This document shows, piece after piece, positions 13,601 to 46,079 of a stretch of 64,000 bases of DNA. The DNA comes from Ypsolopha sequella (lineage: Eukaryota > Arthropoda > Insecta > Lepidoptera > Ypsolophidae): contig OW203997.1 in assembly GCA_934047225.1 (NCBI GenBank), positions 3,892,417 to 3,956,416 of the forward strand, written 5' to 3'. Each line of letters begins with the position of its first letter. The first letter of the stretch is position 1. Below the pieces are notes generated by a model, which searched no databases, was not told the origin of the DNA, and saw nothing but the letters and a program-made list of their open reading frames with translations. Made by a program: the position numbers and the translations under genes.

Positions 13601-13925
13601 TTCACAGACCTGCCCGGTAACCAAAAGAAAAAATTCATCGACTTGCAACAAATTGTTCAATTCTATGACCAAAAATGCTGGCAACCTACGAACTACTCAA
13701 GAAAAACACGATCAATTATTTTCAAGCGTGAAACACAATTTTATGATGCGTTCACCGAACGTAAATGATCTTGAACATTGCAACCCAAAAGACCCCAAAA
13801 TTAAAAGCAATGATGTTCCCAAACAAAGGGGAATCAATCTTTTACAATCCATTGTTTGTGCAAAGGAATATCCCAAAGCTTCAAATAAGGCCCATACCGC
13901 CTACTGCGATGCGTCCAAAGCATAG
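1493..13925 (+). CDS. Two-domain odorant-binding-protein-like secreted protein (5'-partial, 9 exons seen)
   Basis: Exons 1493-1603, 3091-3279, 4944-5089, 5932-6016, 7704-7741, 8187-8244, 9559-9708, 12505-12741 and 13608-13925 all have AG/GT borders and compatible phases. They join to 1332 nt: 443 residues and a TAG stop. Domain 1 (about residues 38-205) carries Cys-Cys at 42-43, then Cys at 57, 101, 106, 150, 162, 170, 179, 189 and 201, with a 'CVFQQLNIV' stretch after the third key cysteine and Trp139. This recalls Plus-C insect OBPs. Domain 2 (about 210-351) repeats the plan: Cys216, 230, 260, 269, 'CLMSKMGVL', Trp302, Cys323, 340, 351. The C-terminal tail adds further cysteines. OBPs are small secreted carriers of hydrophobic ligands such as odorants; binding here is inferred. 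Spacings deviate from the canonical C2-x3-C3 and C5-x8-C6. The first exon opens with an acceptor, so an upstream signal-peptide exon is missing. Exon structure is firm; the family call is moderate. Confidence 0.62.
1665..2012 (+). mobile_element. Non-LTR retrotransposon-type 3' fragment, copy 1
   Basis: It runs from 'gtggtagagctgatgccgg' to 'cttatgtccagcagt ... aactagg ... gatgaatggatga'. Other copies lie at 5144-5540, 7480-7665, 46615-46800 and (minus) 56265-56600. The ATGG-rich tail is typical of RTE-like LINE 3' ends in moths. Confidence 0.7.
2985..3075 (+). repeat. SINE body fragment
   Basis: 'ttgggacgtaaaaatcattggtgaaac' followed by 'cacctttgacacc' matches the body of the tRNA-headed SINE at 37845-38205. 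It ends just before OBP-like exon 2. Confidence 0.55.
3091..3279 (+). CDS. OBP-like gene, exon 2
   Basis: The exon is bounded by tttttacag and gttagt, is 189 nt long and is in phase 0/0. It opens with DPLACCDMTDFIP. The adjacent Cys pair followed by a short aromatic/Pro motif and another Cys recalls the start of Plus-C odorant-binding domains. The second half is His/Asp/Glu-rich. Confidence 0.6.
3306..3425. repeat. Foldback around 'gtgcggaaagcctgtcattgc'
   Basis: The arm acgagtgcggaa ... ttccgac recurs inverted as gtcggaac ... ttccgcacgtgt, with a 'ccgagccgaggcgcagccga' spacer. Confidence 0.55.
4263..4590 (-). mobile_element. LINE reverse-transcriptase 3' end (minus), decayed
   Basis: The minus strand reads like the 16455-16912 LINE: the ...WQW-GHI ... 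RPRT ... DDLKDVAG region, then 'gtccagcagtggacgaatacgggctgatgcatggatga'. The open plus-strand frame over this stretch is only its antisense shadow. Confidence 0.7.
4944..5089 (+). CDS. OBP-like gene, exon 3
   Basis: The exon is bounded by ttacag and gtaaat, is 146 nt long, starts in phase 0 and ends after two bases of an Arg codon. It encodes CEKETCVFQQLNIV and a helix-rich segment with a Trp, the most OBP-like part of domain 1. A retrotransposon fragment lies about 55 bp past the donor. Confidence 0.68.
5144..5540 (+). mobile_element. Non-LTR 3' fragment with inverted 5' end, copy 2
   Basis: 5190-5540 matches the 1.7 kb copy. 5144-5203 is the same 5' segment in reverse complement, so 'aagatggtggtacctccaca' and its complement face each other. 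This looks like a 5'-inverted (twin-primed) insertion. Confidence 0.68.
5733..5908. mobile_element. Palindromic MITE 'ggctctaccgcgtaattctc', copy 1
   Basis: The inverted ends are ggggctctaccgcgtaatt and aattacgcggtagaccc, with inner inverted 'tgtatcaactt'. A near-identical copy is at 32271-32432. It ends about 25 bp before OBP-like exon 4. Confidence 0.75.
5932..6016 (+). CDS. OBP-like gene, exon 4
   Basis: The exon is bounded by ttggcag and gtaaac and is 85 nt long. Its first base completes the split Arg codon, and it ends in phase 0. It gives Cys-x11-Cys-x7-Cys (starts CLTKLI, ends CTFDVLTE), matching the last three cysteines of an OBP fold. Confidence 0.65.
6362..6600 (+). repeat. (CTGA)n plus dispersed repeat
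   Basis: About 15 CTGA units run from about 6371 to 6426, followed by the 'gagacttgaaattttgcata' repeat. A short relative is at 44560-44640. Confidence 0.6.
6660..6945 (+). repeat. Tandem ~140-bp duplication
   Basis: Two copies run from 'cagaattcaacccctaaaa' through 'gggtcgctgattacgaaaac' to 'ggacgtgaaa' with few differences. They fill most of this intron segment. Confidence 0.7.
7160..7405 (+). repeat. Duplicated (TCTA)n microsatellite block
   Basis: 'tatatccacaatctatctat' with TCTA/TCTG runs, followed by 'ctcgaccaaaaa ... aacaactgtttctttt', occurs twice in tandem. Confidence 0.65.
7480..7665 (+). mobile_element. Non-LTR 3' fragment, copy 3 (truncated)
   Basis: It begins inside the family at 'ggaacagactggtgatgggc' and ends 'gacgaactaggctgatagat'. 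It lies about 40 bp before micro-exon 5. Confidence 0.68.
7704..7741 (+). CDS. OBP-like gene, micro-exon 5
   Basis: This 38-nt exon lies between tttccag and gtatgt and starts in phase 0. It encodes NCAHTKKTVDPC plus two bases of Lys. The Cys-x9-Cys content and the exact phase fit to exon 6 support it. Confidence 0.52.
7787..8160 (+). repeat. Dispersed element X, copy 1
   Basis: It matches 31185-31590 in opposite orientation: 'ttacgaggatgatttaaaac', 'caatgcatagtgtgaggaa', 'gttaaacagtgg', 'gccctagggcaaaataatcg'. Two positional copies prove a repeat; the class is unknown. Confidence 0.65.
8187..8244 (+). CDS. OBP-like gene, exon 6
   Basis: This 58-nt exon lies between ttttcag and gtaagt. Its first base completes Lys, and it ends in phase 0. 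It encodes HLSAMKNDTICLINSSKYF, which links the two cysteine-rich halves. Confidence 0.52.
9291..9380. repeat. Half of a palindromic MITE
   Basis: It matches the right arm of the full MITE at 57586-57852 ('cagaatcacctcctaaatta ... gaaagaccttatat') with no left arm beside it. Confidence 0.65.
9559..9708 (+). CDS. OBP-like gene, exon 7 (start of domain 2)
   Basis: This 150-nt exon lies between tttttcag and gtactt (a weak donor) in phase 0/0. 'YCDFPQIVPHDALAQC' repeats the Cys / Phe-x-Pro / Cys plan of exon 2, which marks a second domain. The 3' half is basic (PTKRKHGW). Confidence 0.6.
10395..10563. repeat. Palindrome P1 with CTGATG-hairpin-CCGAAA core
   Basis: Arms 10395-10464 and 10493-10563 are near-perfect inverted repeats of about 70 bp around a 28-bp spacer. 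On the minus strand of the left arm the order is CTGATGCC, stem GGGTCC/GGACCC, GAAATATAT. Confidence 0.8.
10925..11192. mobile_element. Palindromic MITE 'caaggtgactttttgatca', copy 1
   Basis: It has inverted ends TA-aggtgactttttgatcatcg / cgatgatcaaaaagtcacct-TA, with inner inverted 'attcatactgg'. Copies are at 55544-55799 and 59917-60185. The flanking TA suits a Tc1/mariner-type target. Confidence 0.75.
11240..11780 (+). other. Intron DNA with a GC-richer unrecognised block
   Basis: 11260-11600 is clearly more GC-rich than its flanks and ends in 'cagggcccccggtttgacgg', a phrase seen in moth repeats. Two short overlapping frames (68 and 79 codons) are open but match nothing I recognise. Confidence 0.3.
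11866..12235 (-). mobile_element. tRNA-Lys-headed SINE (minus)
   Basis: The minus strand starts AGCGTAGCTCAGGCGGTAGA (A box), has a CTCTTAA anticodon-loop sequence as in tRNA-Lys(CTT), then GGTTCGATCCCCGG (B box). The body matches 37845-38205. It is a SINE and not a tRNA gene, because no paired acceptor stem ends it. Confidence 0.75.
12465..12483 (+). repeat. (GAT)n microsatellite
   Basis: Six GAT units lie just upstream of OBP-like exon 8. Confidence 0.7.
12505..12741 (+). CDS. OBP-like gene, exon 8
   Basis: This 237-nt exon lies between attccag and gtaagt in phase 0/0. It encodes CKDTTPSASCLMSKMGVL, a long helical segment with a Trp, and a later SGHC. The Cys / KMGVL / Trp / Cys order parallels exons 3-4 and is typical of OBP helices 3-5. 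Confidence 0.68.
13330..13440 (+). repeat. SINE body fragment
   Basis: 'ggacgtaataatcattggtg', the inverted 'gagtgtggact/agtccacactc' and 'catctgacaccc' match the SINE body at 38060-38160. Confidence 0.6.
13608..13925 (+). CDS. OBP-like gene, last exon
   Basis: The exon starts after ttcacag in phase 0, encodes 105 residues and ends at TAG (13923-13925). It carries five cysteines (TC, STC, EHC, IVC, AYC) and is Lys/Asn/Ser-rich. A different frame stays open from 13765 to 14196 across the stop (see findings). AATAAA at 14256 lies 331 bp past the stop. Confidence 0.6.
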   Translation, partial: TCPVTKRKNSSTCNKLFNSMTKNAGNLRTTQEKHDQLFSSVKHNFMMRSPNVNDLEHCNPKDPKIKSNDVPKQRGINLLQSIVCAKEYPKASNKAHTAYCDASKA

Positions 13926-14255
13926 AGACACCTTAATAATCACGCCAGTTTATATGAGAAGCACTATAAAAACACCTGAATTCATAACATCTGAAAGAGA
14001 TAATGCTGAACCAAAAGGCATTTTGTTTAGTAGACCATTCAATCACGATGGTTTGTTCCGAACCAGTCATAACCACAGCCCATGGACTGTACACAACCAA
14101 ATTGCTAATGCTCATACTTCAACCACTGAAGGAACTATGTCGGATACTTTTGAACATATTTCTCCTTTAACCCTAAAAGGCGATAGGACTTTTTAAGCCT
14201 TTCTTGTTAGATTTTAAATATTTGGAAGTGCCTACACTGCTAACAGTGGTCGTTG

Positions 14256-14261
14256 AATAAA
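14256..14261 (+). terminator. Candidate poly(A) signal of the OBP-like gene
   Basis: This is a canonical AATAAA 331 bp after the TAG at 13925, in an otherwise gene-free stretch. No other feature competes for it on this strand before the convergent gene's 3' end. Confidence 0.4.
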
Positions 14262-14591
14262 AAGGAATAAGGATATTCCTTACGAATGGATGGTAGGAAC
14301 CACTAGTGTTGGATTAAGAAATAATGATATCCTACCACAGTCACGTAACTTACGTATCGCTTGATTCGCCACTTCAGATATCGAATCGTTGGTGCAACGG
14401 TGCGAGCAGGAGGTTATAGTAACTAGGTTTTGGGGTTCACTGGCGGCAGGGTAGTCATTTGATCACTTCCAATAAGAATGTCTATTCGACCGCCATTGAC
14501 GGCAAAATAAAACTATAAATTAAGCTTACTACTGCTGCTGGCAGACTAGACAATTCCAAGATATTTTTGAAATAAGTTAGGGATTTAAAAA

Positions 14592-14724
14592 TACAGGTCG
14601 CTGCAGTAAATAATGCACATCGGCTATCTTCGGCTTCGTAGAGCGTCGTCTCTGTCACCGGGCTGTCAGTGCGACAGAGATGACGCTACGATACGAAGTG
14701 CATTATTTACTACCGGGACCTGTA
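14592..14724. repeat. Foldback 'tacaggtc ... gacctgta'
   Basis: The inverted ends include gtaaataatgcac / gtgcattatttac, and an inner pair is acgctctacgaagccg-like / gacgctacgat. It looks like a short DNA-transposon derivative. Confidence 0.6.
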
Positions 14725-15734
14725 CTTAGGCTGAGATATGGGTTTCTAGACCCGCTTGAGATTTTTTTTGTCAGATATCTTCTTTTTCTCTAATTGATTA
14801 TTCTATCTAGTTTATACTTTAAAAGCATGTACCGATCTAAGAGTGGAATAAAAAACGCATTGAAGCAATATGAAAAATGTAATTATAATAATGTACTGTT
14901 ACAATAATATTGTACTTACAAAATCCTTATGACAATAAATTTTTTTTAATACAATAATAGTTTTTGTTTTTTTCATTTTATCATATCATCAGTCTTAAAC
15001 ATCCAATCATTTGGCCAATGCTTTTGTGAAGTGGCAAAAACAACAAAATTGTTTATGGTATTTAGCATAGATTCCGGCAGGAAAATACAAAAATTCAGTT
15101 TGTCTGTGTAATAAATGTATGTAAAAGATAAATCAATAAATTCATTCACTTTACAGAATACAAAAGATCACACTAGGTACAACCGTAAAATCGTCAGAAA
15201 GTAAACAATTCAAAACTCGTAATAATAAATAAAAATAAAACAATAAAAATGGACATTATAAGTTTAACTCATTTTCCTTCTAATTAGTAAAGGCACTGTA
15301 AAACAATGATAAAAAAAAATCACACGGTTGGATAATTAAATATTACACCATAAATTAATTATTATTTTTGCTTATATATTTTCGGTTTATAAAAAAACAT
15401 AAACTACTTTAAAACTGAGCTAAAATATTTTAATGGCAAGCAACCGTGTACAAAAAGAATAAAATATTCGAGCGTAACTTACAAATTATATAGGTAGGTT
15501 CTTAAACACGCTTACTTATACTTAAATGTAAAGGAATCACCGATTAATAACTTTTCATCTAAAAAATATGTATTTACAAATTACATCATTTCATTATTAT
15601 TATAGTCAAAATGGGAATTGTAAAGTTTAAAAATCACGATTAATTTAAAGATTATGAGTTCTTAAATTAAATAAACAATAAATAGAAGTTTTATAATTAA
15701 TTGTCATTCAAAATATAAAACACAAAATTCACAC

Positions 15735-15740
15735 TTTATT
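15735..15740 (-). terminator. Candidate poly(A) signal of rols
   Basis: TTTATT on the plus strand reads AATAAA on the minus strand. It lies 245 bp past the rols stop, with a second overlapping-type copy just beyond. It is the first such signal downstream of the stop. AT-rich DNA makes chance occurrence common. Confidence 0.3.
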
Positions 15741-15984
15741 TTTATTATGTAATCTTGTAGGAATTGTAGGATAGGTTGTTTAAGGTTGTACCTAAACAGT
15801 TGATTATCTCCCAAAATATAAAATGATCTCATTTCGTTCGTTCGTTTGCCGTCAATTGGCACTATTTTAATACAAAAATTCCATATAAACGGATGAAACA
15901 CAATATTTAACAACCTCATTCAATCATCGCCTTAGGTAGGTGCGGGATGAGGGCTAGCACGGTACCATGCACTGCTACCAAAAC

Positions 15985-39475
<23,491 letters not shown>

Positions 39476-39479
39476 CTGA

Positions 39480-41090
39480 AACAATGGACGATCATCTTAT
39501 TATTCAATTGTTTTCATGTAGCCGGCTTTTATTAGATTCCGGGTTCTTTATTCAAATTCTAGCGTTGTCCGTCTGTGACATGAATACTGGCCATCGTATC
39601 GATGGAATAATAAAGATACAGTGCATGAATTGCACTGATGTTGCTGGCTGCATAAAAAGGCTATTTAAATACGGAACAAGAATTTCTAATTTGTTTTTAA
39701 TGGTCATGTCACTTGTGCAGTGCATATACTATGCAGGTGTTAGAAATGCCATTTTAGTATGCATGTAAGTACAGTGGAGTTTGTCTTGTCCTACCAAGGT
39801 GGGTAATCGATTTGCACCTTAACGACCCTTGAAGAACTCTATAAGGTAAGGTATGATACATGTATAAAAGGAAAAACTACTTATATGAGCAATTTTATGA
39901 CGGAATGTGATGGTTAGACTCATAAAAACTAGTTTCTTATATGTACGTATAGCGTATAATTTGTAAAACAACGTTAGTTTTTGTAATAGGTATCGAATAA
40001 TTGCTGCTATTATAAAGTTTTTGTGTAAAATTACCTTTGCTTAAATAAAGTTTGCATTTATAGCTATAAAAATGTAATTCGTTGTGATAAAGTGTAGACA
40101 AGCTTTTCTGCAATATCAACAAAGCTCCTACAACAATTTCCAATTTACAACCATGTACAGTTTATTTACAATTTCAAATGACAAGACAAAGATTTACTGT
40201 GTTGCGGTAAAAGTTGAAATTAAGCGTTCCTCTAACTTGCCCATAACTCAACACTATCGAATTAAGAGATCCATAAATTACTATTTTGTAAACGAAGCAA
40301 TTAAATGCAGGCTTGCATCGCCAAAAAGCCGGAGCATTTATCTTTCGACAGTTGTGGACAATTTAAATCCTACAAGAAAACTTCATTTGCTGATAGAACC
40401 GTATTTACTTAAGGATAGCGGCTAGTTTAGCTTACACACAATGCAAACACACATTGCAAGTAAATCTTTCGGTCCAGACTTTACATGCCCAATTTTGCGC
40501 TACAAACTTCGGTTCGGATTGAAATCACTGATGCTGTCTCTGTTTTTAACTTTAAAAGAGAAAAGGATGTCTATGTTAGGAAATATCCAGTGATTTTGAA
40601 TAAGCATACTAACAGGTGATTAAGTACAAGGACATTATGTTATTGCTAAAATCGCTGTTGTGACAATGACTAGGCTTGTAGAAATTAACGTACCTCAGGG
40701 ATGACATGATTCATACTTTTGACATTTAATTTAATTTAATTTATTTACTAACAAAAATCCACAGCAATACAAAATGTGTTAACCTAAAAAATATTATTTG
40801 TATATACTGCCAAAAACGTATTTATTTTCAGTTTTGTAACTAAAATTATATCTTCAAAAACAGTTCGTCATAAATGCCATTCATTTTCATAAGATTTGTA
40901 ATATTTTTTTACATCTGACACTTTTCAAAAATTAAATTTATGTTGCTGTTAGCTTAATGTTGTCTCATTCATACACAAAAGAAATTATAAAATTTGGATT
41001 TGTCATTCCTAAAAATAAGTCAAAAATATAAGCACTGAAAATTGAGTTTCCTTGAAACTCTCTATACAAAACGCCAATTTCTTACGTAAT
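39480..41090. other. Region upstream of the RING exon, nothing firm
   Basis: No upstream rols exon could be recognised. A 113-codon plus frame at 40084-40425 (Lys/Tyr/Asn-rich, ends LLIEPYLLKDSG) is open but AT-biased and unsupported. Repeats begin again at 41093. Confidence 0.35.
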
Positions 41091-41092
41091 GT

Positions 41093-41259
41093 AGCTGATT
41101 CTGAAGGCTTTAATTTTAGTTTTAGTGCTGTCAAAACTAGAATTATTCCAAAGTAATTTAGCTTCTGTTCCTAGCATTTAAGGACTATTTTACAATAAAC
41201 AAAATTTAGTTTTGACAGCACTAAAACTAAAATTAAAGCCTTCAGAATCGGCTTTAATA
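41093..41259. mobile_element. Palindromic MITE 'gattctgaaggctttaat', copy 1
   Basis: The inverted ends are gattctgaaggctttaattt / aaattaaagccttcagaatc, with arms about 50 bp. Copy 2 is at 59426-59598. Confidence 0.75.
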
Positions 41260-41929
41260 TTAAATAAGCCTATACATATCACTCAAGGGTATACAATTTA
41301 AGTAGGTCACCAAAACTTCAGAATTTCGAAACAAAGGTTGCCGAATTGAATTTAAGGGGGCCATATATTTTAATGATTTTCAATATTCTTACCGAACCGT
41401 GTACTATGGCCAGTATAATTTAATGTAGGTGTCGTTGTATCATGTAAACAAGTCCTTACAGCTTGTCAGATTACGAGTCTTACGTTCTGCGCCGGCGCCG
41501 AATCCGCTTTCCATTTTTGACCTTTTCGAAAAAACCGCTTCTTCGGTGCGTGTCTTGTATTTACTTTAGCTGTGACATATCGGCTTTGACTACGGTTAAT
41601 TAAACTGATAGGAAATAAAATATTTTTTTTTTGCAAAAATCCTACTGTAACAACAACATAATGGTATGTTAACATATCGTTATGACATTAGGCTTATGGC
41701 AAAATAACAGCGCTACGAGTAAAACCGTGGCATCGTGCTGAGCCAGTGCCTTTGAGCCAGTGCCTTTTAGTTGTCACGACTCATGACGTCATCCGTCACC
41801 TGTATTTTTTCGTTACAGGATAGTGTCAAAATTGTATTTATTGTTCTTAGAATGTTATTTTTTATGTGTTGGTGTTGTGGCGATAAATTAAGTTTTTTCC
41901 TATCTATCTATCTACATTATACCCGACGA

Positions 41930-42085
41930 GGTATCAGACGTGTTTTCAAGTGTGGACTGTTACTGGATCAGTCCACACTCGTACATCCTCTTTTCACCGC
42001 CGACTTTAACGTCATCACGTGCCACGTGCCACGTGTATTTTTGCCCGAGGCGATAAGGCTGTCCTGAACTCAGGTCTCAATATTA
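41930..42085 (-). repeat. SINE body fragment (minus)
   Basis: 'gtgtggactgttactggatc ... agtccacactcg' and 'tcaccgccgactttaacgtc' are the reverse complement of the SINE body. Confidence 0.55.
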
Positions 42086-42796
42086 TCCGACCAATCGAGC
42101 TGCTGCTAAAAACAAAACAGAGTTTTAGATGCAGTAAAGTTGTTTCCATTTTTGAATGAACTAGCCTTCCGCCCGAGTCTCCGCCCGCGCCCGCGTCCAT
42201 TCAATCTTTGCCCCGTTGTCGGCTTGGTGGTTATTTTATCAACACCCCTTATATATATTTTTTTTGTATTCATTTACATGAAAAAATTGTAAAATAATCT
42301 TAATCTTATAAATAATTTAATATGCCGTTTTACTAAAATATACTAAGTATCTACCTAAATATTTAAATTAAGGATAATACAATATAACTAAAAAACTAAA
42401 CAAATAAGAATCTACTATAAAAATTAAATTAAAAATGAAATAAAATAATAAATTATATGATTTATATGCAGTTTACAAATATATGTCGACATTACGATGT
42501 TATTTAAGAAAACCGTATCCAAATTCGTTTAGAGGATTTCGAATTAAAACGGACCATACATACATACAGAAAAAAATATATATTAACAAAAAAAAATACA
42601 GTCGAATTGAGAACCTTTTTGAAGTCGGTTAAAAAGTTAGTTTTGGCTTCAGTTTAAATTTCACAGAAATATTCAATGTACAAAAACAACTTTTTTATTT
42701 ACTGCTTATAGATGAATGAATGCTTGGCTTGAACAGACTAGATTAACGAATTAATCCAAAGATTGTTAATTTATTTCAAGTCTCATTGACGATTAA

Positions 42797-42950
42797 ATTT
42801 TATTTTTTGTTTAATTAAAACATTGTATAAAAATTATTTTCGAAATATATTTCGGCCCACTTTGGGGCCGGCGTCAGTCGAAAGTGGGCCAAAATATATT
42901 TCGAAAATAATGTTTATACAATGTTTTAATTAAACAAAAACTAAAATAAA
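42797..42950. repeat. Palindrome P2 with CTGACG-hairpin-CCGAAA core
   Basis: Arms 42797-42863 and 42881-42950 are inverted copies of about 67 bp. The minus strand reads CTGACGCC, stem GGCCC/GGGCC, GAAATATAT, the same plan as 10395-10563 with a different but paired stem. Confidence 0.8.
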
Positions 42951-43539
42951 ATAAGTGCTCTATGTAGCAATATATATATATATATATATTCGCAAAATTG
43001 ACGATATTTTGTGTCTTTTGCAATCAAACCAATATTGCTTCAAGAGGAAGTTGCACAAGCAAGTGTCAGAACCAGCAATAAATTACCGATTTGTTTTTGG
43101 TTACTGGCGCGTCAATCCTGAGCTTGTCAGAAGCTGACAAAGTTTCAAGTTAATGAGATAATTGATTACATTTAATTAAATATTACCCGTTTAATGATCT
43201 GGGTTACTTTATTATTTAATAATTAATTTGTAATAATTAAATTGATTTCTGATCAGCAGCTTTCATGTTTTGGGTATCGATTTAAGTATTAAACTGAAAA
43301 TCTATACAGGCTGCTTGGAAATTCAACCTATTCCTTGAAAGGAGTTATATTAGAGATCATTTCCAACAAATAATGCCTATCAACTAGAAGTCAAAAATGA
43401 TAACCTTTTTTCAAGTAAACCACGTCGATATTGCGAAAATTACAAAGTAAAGAAGGTCTTCTTTCCACTTAAGACCTTTTATTTCTGAGATAATGGGAAT
43501 TCAGGGCATGTTTTTTTTTTTAATATTATCACTCATTTA

Positions 43540-43905
43540 TCCCACTAATATTATAAATGTGAAAGTTTGGATGTATGAATGGATGTTTGTTACTCCTTCA
43601 CGCCAAAACTACTGAAACGATTAGGCTGAAACTTTGCACAAATGTAGTTCTAAGCCTGGAATAGGACATAGGCTACTTTTTATCCCATAAATCAGTTCCT
43701 ATTGGAAGGCAATGGGGTGTCAAGTTCCTATAAAAAAATAATTACTGTTACTCCTTCACGCAGTTGAATATTAGTGGTATGAGATAGTGAGGATGGGATG
43801 GGATGGGATAGTGGCATTAGTGGGATGGGATGGGATGTGATTCGATACGACTATACAAAAATTTGATCATAGCGAGCGAAGCCGCGGGCAAAAGCTATCA
43901 TTAAT
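43540..43905 (-). repeat. 'gcccgcggcttcgcccgcg' dispersed element, minus copy
   Basis: This is the reverse complement of 34955-35290, from 'ccactaatattataaatgtg' to 'gccgcgggcaaaagct'. It has several 'gggatgggat' units. Confidence 0.75.
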
Positions 43906-44071
43906 AAGAAAAATAATAATATTAATTAAGGTTTGAAAAATATCTTAAAAACCTCCGTAACTCGGAGACCATTCATTTGCGACCCCTAGTTGATAGGGCT
44001 CAATTTGTTGGAAATGATTTCTAGTATAACTCCTTTCAAGGAAAAGGTTGAATTTCCAAGCATCCTGTATA

Positions 44072-44333
44072 CAGTGGCGTGCACAGGACTTTTTTCCGGA
44101 AAAGCAATCAGAAGGTCAAGTACGACAATAAAAAAAATATAAAAAAATTTAAATAACACTTTGAAAAAAAAAAGTTTGTATGACGCCAGGGTAGGCACTG
44201 CCTACCCTAGAGTGAAAATTTTCATACAAACTTTTTTTTTTCAAAGTGTTATTTAAATTTTTTCATATTTTTTTTATTGTCGTACTTGACCTTCTGATTG
44301 CTTTTCCGGAAAAAAGTCCTGTGCACGCCACTG
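44072..44333. mobile_element. hAT-like palindromic MITE with 8-bp TSD
   Basis: CAGTGGCGTGCACAGG and its complement terminate a 262-bp, almost fully self-complementary element. Exact CCTGTATA copies flank it at 44064-44071 and 44334-44341. Both the CAGTGGCG-type end and the 8-bp duplication point to hAT. Confidence 0.88.
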
Positions 44334-44559
44334 CCTGTATATATTATGTATTTCGTTGTCATGTCGTAGAATTCGGCATTTTACAATTGGCTTAGGCATA
44401 TCGTAATTCTGTAAGAACTATAATTGAGGGTGGCTTCCTAAAATGTATTTACCTCTGTAAACCTAGCTCCGCTTATCATCGCACCTATTTTTGACTTTTC
44501 GGTGAAAGAATTTTTGGTTTCATACTTTGAAATTTGCTGGATACTACAAAAAAAAATGT

Positions 44560-44640
44560 ATGGCCCTGACTGACTGACTGATATCTTAAAGCCCAACCAA
44601 CGGTTGGACCTTAAGGGTTCGTATAATGTCAAATGCACAT
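44560..44640 (+). repeat. (CTGA)n-repeat relative
   Basis: 'gccctgactgactgactgat' followed by 'aaagcccaaccaacgg' resembles 6362-6480. Confidence 0.4.
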
Positions 44641-45604
44641 CTTCAAATTACTATTTCACATTGTTTAACTTGGTCAATCGGTTTAATAAAAATAATATAG
44701 ATAGTAGAGTATATTAAATTTCTGATAAGTACATTTTGGAAAAAAGGCAAAAGCTTTAAATTCGTCGTCGGTCTGTCTTAGAATATTTTAATAATTTCAT
44801 CCAGAAGCCGAGCTGTTAAATAAAAACTCAGTTCTTCGTGAGCGCCTGTTTCTTGATGGTCGTAAAATATCGTATTTTAAACTAAAAGGAAACATCATAG
44901 AGTTCAGTTCTAATTGATGCAAAATGACTTTGCTCAATCTGAGTTTACTTTTTGTGACTTACTTTTTAGACATCCGCTAACAAAGAAATTCCCACGGGAA
45001 CACGGGATCAAGAGAAACAGGATCCACGCGAGCAACGCTGCGGGCGTCAACTAGTGATGTCTATTTTACGAACCTGTTGCATTGCAGAACAAGACAGAAC
45101 TGAATATTTAATACTAACTTTGCTTATTGAGTCAAGCAAGAATTAATTAACGTAAAAACCTCAGGGCTTTATAATTTTTCGGAGTCACAATAATGTTTAT
45201 AATTGACTAGTGAAGTCTTAAAGAGAGGCTTTTATTAAGTTATCAAGTTACATGAAAACTTAAGTGGGGTTAACTTACTCACTGGTTTGTCATATCGTTT
45301 CCATATTGGAGTTGAAATTCATACTTTCACGATGTGAATGACTATGATGTCATTTTTGTAAAGACTGACTATAGTTAGTGTTTTTTTGGCCTGTGCTGTG
45401 ACCTTATTATGTTTTGAGCTTGCTTCATCTGTTGTTCCAAAATCCATGGTAATACTGCGTCAGAATTTATAGAATTAATTGAATAATAATAAACTTTATT
45501 GTTACTAAATCTTTAATCTATAAAAGTGACGATTGTGGGTAAACGAGAAGTAACTAAAAAGTGTATATCTTAAATAGGAGAGTATAATATAACGTATAAT
45601 ATTT

Positions 45605-45830
45605 TTTTTAGGGTTTCGTACCCAAAGGGTAAAACGGAGCCCTATTAGTGCCATTAAACGTACCCGAGTACTCGACCATCTCAATTATGCAGTTTTGTAT
45701 AATACATTTTGTAGGTATTTTCATATTTTGTAATTTTTTTATTTTGTTCAAACTTTTAAGTATTCTAACTTATTTGAATCATTGGAACCCTCAGGGTCCG
45801 AGTCCTACTCGCACTTGACTAGTTTTGTAA
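45605..45830 (-). repeat. Dispersed 'gggttccgtacc' element, old minus copy
   Basis: 'agggtttcgtacccaaaggg' and 'gagtcctactcgcacttga' at its two ends match the reverse complement of the 58.0 kb copy. The middle is diverged. Confidence 0.55.
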
Positions 45831-46079
45831 GTTATGCTTGAGACTCTGCAAAAAAAGAATACTTTTAAAATAAGATGATGAAGGCAAAGCCGTTTAAAAA
45901 AATTCTAGAATATACACAAGTTCTCAACATAATGTAAAGACAACAGTCGTAGTATAATAGTCGATATCGTAAAATATATCTACAGCAGCAGATTTAAAGC
46001 TTTTATTGTGGCACTCACTTTATATTCATTGTTAGGAATATAAACATTTACGATTGGGATTGCGAAATTTGTACAAAGA

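Larger units (their letters stand above)
14270..15984. other. Gap between two convergent 3' ends
   Basis: AT-rich DNA lies between the OBP-like gene and the rols stop. It holds a foldback at 14592-14724 and, nearer rols, the likely rols 3' UTR. I see no further coding exon. Confidence 0.5.
43310..44341. mobile_element. Outer foldback split by two other elements
   Basis: 43310-43385 (tacaggctgcttggaaattc ... ggagttatatta) recurs inverted at 43990-44071. The interior holds the 43540-43905 element, and the right terminus is duplicated by the hAT-like insertion at 44072-44333. Confidence 0.65.
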
